Assembly: GCA_947652115.1 (NCBI GenBank)
Contig: OX393562.1
Location: forward strand, 25,191,503 to 25,255,502
Length of the DNA stretch: 64,000 nucleotides
Origin: Blastomussa wellsi
Taxonomy: Eukaryota; Cnidaria; Anthozoa; Scleractinia; Plerogyridae
Direction: 5' to 3'
Shown piece by piece: positions 57,001-64,000 of the stretch. The position numbers were made by a program, and so were the translations under genes. The notes beneath the pieces were generated by a model that worked only from the letters and a program-made list of their open reading frames with translations, had not been told where the DNA came from and made no database searches. Every line of letters starts with the position of its first letter. Position 1 is the first letter of the stretch.

Positions 57001-58837
57001 GGGGGCTAATAATTTTTTTTATATGGGGAGGCTCTGCCCCAAGCTTCAAACCTTTACCATTTTTGACAGAAAATGTACCTATTTCATAACCTTTTAAGGA
57101 AAATGTGCCCCCTCACACACGGAAGGATTACCATCTCTTGTTAATTTTTCACTTGAATGACCAATTTAAAAACTAGAGACACGCAACAACCGCGTGGTGG
57201 GTCTGTTTAAATCACTCTGTTTTTGATAAATTCATTGTTCCATGATGTAGGCAACTAATGTGCTGTAACATTGTGTGGTTCCAGAAGAGAGGTGATGGAT
57301 GCCAAAGGACCAGAGAGCAGGGCAGCTGTGAAATTACATTTGCAGACAGGATGCAGTGTGACCAAATACCAAAATCACTTCTTATCTACTTTTCGCATAT
57401 TTTACACTTAAGAAATAGGGGACTTTTTCCATGTTTACATAGCCTCATCTAAACATCAAGGGGATTTGAGAGAATTTGAGACAGTAATGAAAACCCAAGA
57501 TGCAGACACACAAACCTCTAAGTTTTCCTTTCCATTTGGCCAGTGACTATTCAAGATTGGTTACCAGTGAAAAAGTTTAGCTGCTAAAGTTAGCTCAAGA
57601 GATCAATCCTTCATCTCAATTTTAGTCGCCAGCTGGCGACTTCTGTTACAATTTAGTTGCCAGCTCCAAAATTTTGGTCGTCATGGTGAGTAAAATGGTC
57701 CAAACTTGGAGGGTTGCAGACACATCAATTTTGTTCGCAAATTTTGTACATTTGTTATATTTTATGGTCAGTTATGAGCTAAATCTGCTCCCAACTGCTC
57801 AGAACGTCATTTGCAACATGAAAGCATGCCTGTCTTTCCACAAACATCGTGCTTTATGGCATTTTTGTTCGGGCATGTGCAAAAAGGCAAAGTAAACATT
57901 GTAATACATGTACTAACTGTGATTTCAGGTTATTTGTAATTTCCCTGTGAAATCTGGCTTTCTTGGCAATTGTATTTACACATTTATGATTAGTGAAGCG
58001 GGACATCGGGGGGATGGGAAAATATGGGGGCAAGGGTATGGGAGCTGGGAGAAGAGAAGGGGGGGAGGGGTGGGGGTGAGTGGTCCAAGCAGGATTCACA
58101 AGCTGGTGGGAACCTGGAAAATTCACAGAAAATCTTGTAACATTGTGTAATATGTTGCAACAGAAATAAAACAACGTGGTGGGAGCCAGGAGTAAAAGGT
58201 ACGGCAAGTGGGAGATTCAAACATCAGGAAGTAATGTCTGTCGTCACTAAAAATGGGTACAGTCAGACTTCAATACATCAGACATAGATGGTCGGGAGAA
58301 ATTAGATTTAGATCTGACAATGCTAGAGAAACATCAACAAACATCCAAAATTCGCGCCGAACTGCTCGAAGAATATTTAAGTCGAAATCAAGTTCAGCCA
58401 GAACGATCACGAAGGATAGCAAGACATCTCAACCGCCTTCCATACGAATAGATGCATTGACCAAGCAGCTGAGAATTTTGTGGTACAGTCAGTACACCGA
58501 CGCCTGACAGACTGATAGGTACTGTAATAGGGAAGATATTTGTTTAGAAACATCGTTTTTGTTATTTAAATTGCCAACAAGTTAAACAAAAGAGCTCTTT
58601 GAATCACCAGCCAAATATATAATCTTCCCTGTACATGTACGCAAGTTAACTAATGTGTACAGCTGTGTGTGTACTCACATTTGCAAGATTAGAGTCCGTC
58701 AGAAGACCTCGCTTGGAGAGCACATTCACCAGCTTTGATTTTATCTCTACTGGGAGCCAGCCTAACGACGTTTCGTGGTCTTGCAACTGACAAGCAACAG
58801 CTCTCAGGCACTGACTTTGCAAACTGCTTACCACCAT
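54014..58837 (-). CDS. AMN1: AMN1 homologue (leucine-rich repeat protein), five exons
   Basis: Exons in transcription order: 58679-58837, 56491-56635, 56036-56253, 54976-55032 and 54014-54199. All introns are GT-AG and all phases agree, giving 254 residues (human AMN1 is 258). Recognised from the N-terminal SSLQSQCLRAV...LPVEIKSKLVNVLSKRG..TDSN block. Cysteine-containing LRRs of the AMN1/FBXL type follow (NLTDGAV, KITDASL, NITDVSI, RVTDRS), and the invariant C-terminus is WTVY. No F-box is present. In yeast Amn1 antagonises the mitotic exit network; the animal protein is little studied, and its repeats suggest protein binding. Start at 58837 follows homology. The gene is divergently paired with DERA. 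Introns hold a SINE, a hAT-like MITE and dispersed repeats. Confidence 0.92.
54310..54840. repeat. Dispersed repeats in AMN1 intron 4
   Basis: Contains a GGTGGT microsatellite (54311-54330), the repeat shared with 34345-34700, and from 54577 the repeat shared with 52845-53042. All are non-coding and overlap only short spurious ORFs. Confidence 0.55.
55164..55256 (+). mobile_element. tRNA-derived SINE head, decayed
   Basis: TGGCCTAATGATAAGT (A-box-like) at 55170 and AGGTTTGAGC (B-box-like) at 55212-55221 align with the SINE at 61805, but the body is missing. Lies in AMN1 intron 3. Confidence 0.55.
55846..55975. mobile_element. 130-bp MITE, possibly hAT-like, in AMN1 intron 3
   Basis: Ends CAGTGTTACTGATCACATGC and CAGCTGTTACTGATCACACG (other strand), continuing GCGCCCTCCAGA. 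CAG-N-G type ends suggest hAT, but no 8-bp duplication was found. Confidence 0.55.
56636..58678 (-). other. AMN1 intron 1 (2 kb)
   Basis: No gene recognised inside. An unexplained plus-strand open frame of 66 codons (58251-58448, no early ATG) encodes a helix-prone segment with EELLEEYLSRNQ-like composition; it may be a transposon remnant. Around 56990-57015 there is a GGACCCCGGGGGCTAATAAT word typical of a repeat. Confidence 0.35.
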
Positions 58838-58941
58838 TTTCTGTTTTAGTAACACGATGGGTAGCAACCGCGCCTTGTAATACGCGGGCTCATAAAGAGA
58901 ATCACAGCGGCTGGTCTCCAGTCTCCTCTTGTTTGTTCAAC
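58838..58941. promoter_or_regulatory. Putative bidirectional promoter between AMN1 and DERA
   Basis: Only 104 bp separate the two start codons, which point away from each other. It has no TATA box; it contains GGGTAGCAACCGCG, including an AGCAAC half-site of the RFX X-box type (weak). Shared regulation is inferred from the geometry. Confidence 0.6.
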
Positions 58942-61900
58942 ATGTCTTCTCACTTGGTTCGTAATCCAGGAATTCCACTGGATTTGGAGTGGGTGAGTAA
59001 GACACGCGTTAATCTTCCTGCAGTTAAACGACGCGCAGACACGCTGAAAACTCGCCGATCGATAAAAAAGCAGTGGCAAGCGGCTTGGCTTCTTCGAGCA
59101 GTAACATGCATAGATCTAACCACTCTCTCAGGGGATGACACGGCGACCAACGTGGCTCGGCTGTGCTTCAAGGCCCAGAATCCAGTCAGGCAAGACTTAC
59201 TGGAAAGCATGGACATGGCGGACAAGGGGATAACCACAGGTGCCGTTTGTGTTTATTCCTCTCGTGTTTCGGACGCTGTCAAGACTCTCAAGGATATTGA
59301 CTCCAAAGTTCCAGTCGCTTCAGTTGCTGCAGGATTTCCAGCAGGTAGAAAACCTCAGATCGTTGATTTTAATTTTTGATTGAAACATGGGGTAAGGTGT
59401 AAGTCATCGAACCCTATCCTCCTCTCCTCATCAATATGTATTCAGTATGGGTTTGTTTACAAACATTGTTTTTGTTATTTAAATTGCCAACAACTTAAAC
59501 AAAAGAGCTCTTTGTTTCACCAGCCAATAGTTTTCTGGTTGGCACATTAAAGTTACTTAAACACATTTATATAACATTTATATGAACATTTTAATTCCCC
59601 CTTTCCTTCGGAAATTTCAAAATGCTCTCCAACCCCCCCTCCCCCCCCCCCCCCCATCTATGTTCTCTGAATTCCTAAATCATTAACCCCCTTCTCTTTC
59701 ATAATTTCTGATGTCTGTTCAAACCCTTTGGAATTCCTGTTTAAATGGGAAACTTGCACTTTTTACCTGCTCCAAGAAAATTCTGCTCACAATTTTCAGT
59801 TAAGCAAACAAACAACTCAGGTTTAATGTTATAGTACACCATAGCTATCCCTGTAATATTCTTTCCTATCTTCTAATTGTTATCTTTAAGTTGCTTACCA
59901 AAGATGTCAACTCCTGGGATGCATCAATATTTTGAGGAAGGCTAACTATTTCAAACTGAATGATTGAAACGCTTGCATGTAAACTGCACATCAAAAATGC
60001 ATGCTGTCAATATGAGGTTCTGCTGGTGATATATCGACATGGATACAAATCTGTCAGGGTAGCAGGAAGTTTCGCACCCACTGAAGTTCGCACCATCTGA
60101 TTTTGCACCCACCACTAGAATGAAAACAATGATTGTTTCTCATTCTTTTAACGTGAACAAGGTTGTAAACTCGGTTGGGTGCAAAACCAGTACAATCAGT
60201 CAGGCGTTCCATGTGGAAATGCGAGTTTGGTGCAAATTTTTGCACACAACAAGATCGTTGATTGACAATTTTACTGTAAATTGGTAAGAAAGACAAACAT
60301 TAATTCATCAACTTTAAGGCCTCTTTGACCTGGAGCATGCTGCACAACCCACATTTGATATACTTTTATCCAAATGAATGCTAACACCTGCCTGATCGAT
60401 CTTTATCCTGCTTCCTTGGTTGGCTCATGCTTGATTTACAGATATGAACAAGAAAAGTCAACAGATCAGTGATTTTAAGCAAAGCTTTTCCCATCTCCCC
60501 CTTTCAGGAAATTCCTAGCTGAAAGCCCCCTATTATTTTGGAGTACCAAACTGTGTTACCTACCCCCCCCCCCCCCCATGCCTTCAGAATTCCAGTACAA
60601 GAAACCCCCCTCTCCCATGGATATTTTCTGGAAATATCGCCAATGAGATATTGAAGCCCTAATTTAAACACGTCTCTAAAATTTTGGTCTTTGTGGAATT
60701 CAATAAACTGCAGTTATAGTATTTCAGGTTGGTAATAACGTGCAACAGTGTTCCATCTGTGGGTTTGATTTCAGGTCAGACTCCACTCAAACAAAGGTTG
60801 GAGGAAATAGAAGCTGCTGTGGCTTCAGGTGCCACAGAAATTGACATCGTAATCAGCAGAGCATATGTGCTGGAGGCAAACTGGGAAGCACTTTACAATG
60901 AAGTTCAGGCAATGCGCAAAGCTTGCGGTGAAGCTCATCTAAAGACAATTATTGCTACAGGTACTTTGTTACTTTTTATGTTGACATCTGAGGTTGTTAC
61001 ATTTATATGTTAACATACAGTTAATAGAAATGGACTGAAGACAGGTTTGTTGGCTGTTGCCGTCATTGTGGTTGATGGCAGTAAAAACTCAATAAATTGT
61101 AACTTTAGGTTTTGCACTTCAGAGTTTGGGTGTTGTTGTTAGGTGTGGTAATTGCCTGCTACAACTGGGTCAAAAACTAAGTTTTGGCAGATGGGCTTCT
61201 ACTGATCAATAAAAGACACCTGTATATCCAGTTAGATTTGCCCTGGAATTATCATTTACAGGGGTTGCATGTTTTACATTGTAATTTTGTATGTTGACAT
61301 GCATTTAATTTTGTTCAATACAGGTGAACTTGGCTCTCTATCCAATGTATACAAAGCTAGTCTGGTTTGCATGATGGCTGGCTCTGACTTCATTAAAACG
61401 TCTACTGGTAAAGAGTTAGTAAATGCAACATTCCCAGTTGCATTAGTTATGGTGCGGGCAGTTAGGGATTACTATCAGGTAAACTTTATTGTAGTCTTTG
61501 TTACATACAGTACATGTATAACTTGATTGTATTTTGTTCTGTCATTTTTGGGAATTTGAGTGTTATGATGTTGGATGTTAAAACTGCATTTTAGTACATA
61601 TTCACTGTACTTTGGCCCACAATATAAACTCTTGTGTTTTAACCAGTAAGGTTTTGTATTAGTATTATTTTATTATTATTACATTTTGCTGGAACTTTCA
61701 CAGGTTCTTTGAATTCTGGATCTAAATCAATTTTTAAACAATAAGTGCCCACTGTTCAGTGTACAGTGGGCACTGTTTGTAAAATGGCCAAGGATTTTTT
61801 GTGGGAGATGCAGTGGCCTAATGGTTAGTGTGCTGGACTCCGGACCGAGTGCTCCTGGTTTGAGCCTTGGCCGGGGCACTGCGGTGTGTTGTTGGGCAAG

Positions 61901-63285
61901 ACATTTTACTCTCATAGTGCCTCTCTCCACCTAGGGGTATAAATGGGTACTGGTGAGTTCAATGATGGGAGCAACCCTGCAATGGACTATCATCCCACCC
62001 AGGGAGGAGTAGAAATACTCCAAGTCGCTCCATGCTACATAAACTTGGATAAGCTCCGGCCTGATCGGCCTCAAGGATTGAAAGCAGACTACCTACATTA
62101 CTGCATTACTAGGTAGTAATGTAGTCCTAGTAGTAATGCTAGTAGTAGTACTTTATTTAGACACATTACACTAGTGAGCCAAGGGCTCGTTTAAACGTGA
62201 ACATGTATGTTAAAATAAAAAAATGCAAAATGAAAAAGTTATCTATTCCATAAAAATACAAAAATTAGACTATAAAATTTGCTAGACTACTAGAATATAA
62301 AATTTAAAAACTACACAATACAAAGGTTACAGCAGCAATTGGCCTCAGTAGTCAGATTAACGTTGTTCAGTAAATTTTTAAAAAAATTCCAAGAGAGGAC
62401 GCTCCTCTTATATTGTCCGGTAGGCTGTTCCATAAACGTGAAGTTATGTAACGAAAAGATTTATGCAAATACTTTGATTTAAAGGCAGGCTGATTAAGCT
62501 TACAATATCCTCTTAGGTCATAATTGCTGGAACGAAATGGGAACAATTCCTTGATGTAGATTGGTCCCATATTAAACAAAGATTTATAAAGAAGGATTAG
62601 GGCTTGCGTATATCTGCGATGTTCCAGGGACTTGACGTTTACTATCCTGTCAATTGCAAGTCTGCCATACCTTGAGCAAGCTAAATCTCTCAATCATAAT
62701 CTTGCAAGTTAGGTTGATATTTTGTTTCTCACTACAGCAAACTGGTCACAAAGTAGGCTTTAAGCCAGCAGGTGGAATCCGCAGTGCCAAAGATGCTTTA
62801 ACATGGCTTTCCTTGATGAAGGAAGAACTTGGAGATGATTGGACACATTCTAACTTGTTTAGAATTGGTGCTAGTTCCCTGCTTGGAGACATCGAGAGAC
62901 AACTATTCCACTATGTAACAGGGAGGTGAGAGAAATCTTTATATGTATAAATTTACAAAATATTAATTTTACATGAATAATACTACAAAGAGAGGAAGGT
63001 ACTGACCTCACTCCCAATGTGTGGCTTCATAGTTCAACGTTAGCTCAGCTGGTAGAGCATCGCACCGGTTTTCGCGGAGGTCACGGGTTCAAATCCCGTT
63101 GAAGCCCTGGTTTTTTCAGGCTTCTTCCAATTGCTTAAATTGGAGATTCCCTGAGATGATCATTCTTCGCTTTCATCTACATCCGCAGAGCAAATTTGAA
63201 TTATTTCATATATACTTCACGTCAATAGTAATTCAGTTTTCCCTTGTGTAGATATGCCGCCCAACATGAAATGGCCATGGCATGA
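58942..63285 (+). CDS. DERA: Deoxyribose-phosphate aldolase, five exons
   Basis: Exons 58942-59344, 60775-60960, 61324-61478, 62738-62925 and 63252-63285. All introns are GT-AG with consistent phases, giving 321 residues (human 318). A class I TIM-barrel aldolase of the cytosol that cleaves 2-deoxyribose 5-phosphate to glyceraldehyde 3-phosphate and acetaldehyde. Active-site residues are present: Schiff-base K221 in DFIKTSTGKE, K257 in GFKPAGGIR, and D158 in ATEIDIVI. The start MSSHLVRNPG is chosen by homology although the frame is open upstream into AMN1 exon 1. Exon 4 could be misread as ending in TGA at 62926, but splicing AG/GTGAGA to TAG/ATATGCC restores the conserved RYAA..H end. Introns carry SINE and LINE insertions. 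Confidence 0.95.
59345..60774 (+). other. DERA intron 1
   Basis: No gene or clear mobile element. Contains poly-C runs near 59633-59655 and 60563-60578, and a duplication of a TTGCCAACAA.TTAAACAAAAG word (59485 and 58571). Confidence 0.4.
61805..62050 (+). mobile_element. tRNA-derived SINE in DERA intron 3
   Basis: Pol III A box TGGCCTAATGG (61814-61824) and B box GGTTTGAGCC (61857-61866). They are followed by a conserved body (TTGTTGGGCAAGACATTTTA, CTCTCTCCACCTAGGGGTAT, GGGAGGAGTAGAAATACTCC). The body resembles the Nin-type SINE core reported from cnidarians and other animals; that assignment is from memory. Confidence 0.75.
62134..62693 (-). mobile_element. LINE 3' end in DERA intron 3
   Basis: A minus-strand open frame (62367-62693) reads as the C-terminus of a non-LTR reverse transcriptase, with FRYITSRLWNSLPDNIRGAS as the diagnostic stretch. 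It is followed by a non-coding end with CTAAATAAAGTACTACTACT tail repeats. 5'-truncated, probably CR1/L2-like. Confidence 0.75.
63028..63230 (+). mobile_element. tRNA-derived SINE in DERA intron 4
   Basis: A box TAGCTCAGCTGG (63041-63052) and B box GGGTTCAAATCCC (63085-63097) are perfect, but the acceptor and anticodon stems do not pair, so it is not a working tRNA gene. The body continues with TTTTTTCAGGCTTCTTCCAA and ends TTATTTCATATATACTTCA, a tail I associate with coral SINEs. Confidence 0.7.
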
Positions 63286-63491
63286 TTGCAGTGAGACTTG
63301 AAGTCATTAATATGGTGTATGGGAATATGACAGCCTATCTAGAGGGACAGGAAAAGTAATCAATTATAAAGAGCTGTGCAAAGTTAAAAACCTTGCATAT
63401 TGAAGGAAGATGTTATCGACTACATTGTATGTGGGAGCGTGAATCCGTTTTTTTACTGGAGTTGTCAAATGTGAACAAGTATTTATCTTTT

Positions 63492-63497
63492 AATAAA
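63492..63497 (+). promoter_or_regulatory. Polyadenylation signal of DERA
   Basis: AATAAA 207 bp after the DERA stop codon. Confidence 0.5.
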
Positions 63498-63776
63498 ACT
63501 GTAATCAGGTAACTCACGTTTTTCGAAAAAAAAAACATGGGTATCGTAAGTGAATTAATTTCACTCGGTTGATTGGCTGGTCTGTCTATCGTAAACGAAA
63601 GGCCGTTCTCAGTAGCCTGTTCTCATGCCCTCCCTCTGAAAGACGCCTGATCACAGGTTATCAGATGGTTGACAGACCAAACGTTATCCTCGTAGTTCCG
63701 CCCTAAGAGCTATTTTCGGCGGTTGAGAGTGTAAAAGTAGTTTACATCTGGTGGCCGGACCTACGAGATTTCCTAA

Positions 63777-64000
63777 GGGGGTGATTACATTGCGAATTTC
63801 AGCCCGGTGGGGCGGGCTGAAATATTGTTGCGATTAGATGACAAATTTCAACCCCGGGCTGAAACATAAGCCATAGAAAACAACCTCACTACGCATGCTC
63901 ACGTTGCCGTTTTCAGCCTCCGTTTCGATAACATGGACTTTTGCGAATTTTTCAGCCCGTTTGCCCAGGCTGAAAATCCTAGCCCGGCTTGTGAAACCGG
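63777..64000. mobile_element. PIF/Harbinger-like MITE, cut by the window end
   Basis: TAA at 63774-63776, then GGGGGTGATTACATTGCGAA and repeated TTTCAGCCCGG / CCGGGCTGAAA words in both orientations. Start resembles the GGGCCTGATTACATG end of 50503-50690. The right end lies outside the window. Confidence 0.55.

Noticed and set aside
62738..62928. DERA ending at the TGA directly after exon 4
   Set aside because: A consensus donor AG/GTGAGA overlaps this TGA, and a downstream exon restores the conserved RYAA..H C-terminus.
63034..63106. Functional tRNA gene
   Set aside because: A and B boxes are perfect, but acceptor and anticodon stems do not pair and a SINE body follows, so it is a tRNA-derived SINE.

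Overview
The window looks like nuclear DNA of an anthozoan cnidarian, most likely a stony coral. This is inferred from AT-rich sequence, GT-AG introns, single-exon class A GPCRs in a loose cluster, clear animal regulators (a Not/NOTO homeobox gene and a SoxF gene), and a dense load of hairpin MITEs, tRNA-derived SINEs, LINE fragments and Penelope-type hammerhead-like motifs. No species can be named from the sequence alone.

Layout. 1-3.3 kb: a three-exon gene for a 633-residue coiled-coil protein built on 36-residue repeats. 3.4-11.9 kb: gene-poor, with a MITE, a 50-bp tandem array (13.7 copies) running into a one-finger C2H2 ORF, and a CAGT microsatellite. 12-37 kb: four paralogous single-exon GPCR genes (11961-13007 +, 16857-17834 +, 24670-25701 -, 35960-37039 +), with the two-exon Not homeobox gene (19836-21607 +) between the second and third. 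The spaces hold DNA-transposon relics, including a ~1-kb terminal-inverted-repeat element at 26932-27927 that carries a decayed gene of unknown function. 37-44 kb: retroelement graveyard with hammerhead-like motifs and LINE reverse-transcriptase fragments, otherwise empty. 44.8-45.9 kb: an intact intronless SoxF gene on the minus strand with a TATA box. 46-54 kb: no gene recognised, several hairpin elements. 54-63.3 kb: AMN1 (5 exons, minus) and DERA (5 exons, plus), complete and divergently transcribed from start codons 104 bp apart. The window ends inside another MITE.

How the genes relate. The four GPCRs are one expanded family, melanocortin/MECA-like in architecture (no TM3 cysteine, very short second extracellular loop, cysteine-rich third loop); ligands cannot be read from sequence. 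Not and SoxF are developmental transcription factors with no visible functional link to the receptors. AMN1 (LRR, cell-cycle type) and DERA (deoxyribose-phosphate catabolism) share a promoter region but not an obvious pathway. All family assignments come from recognised motifs and homology recalled from known proteins; no search was run.
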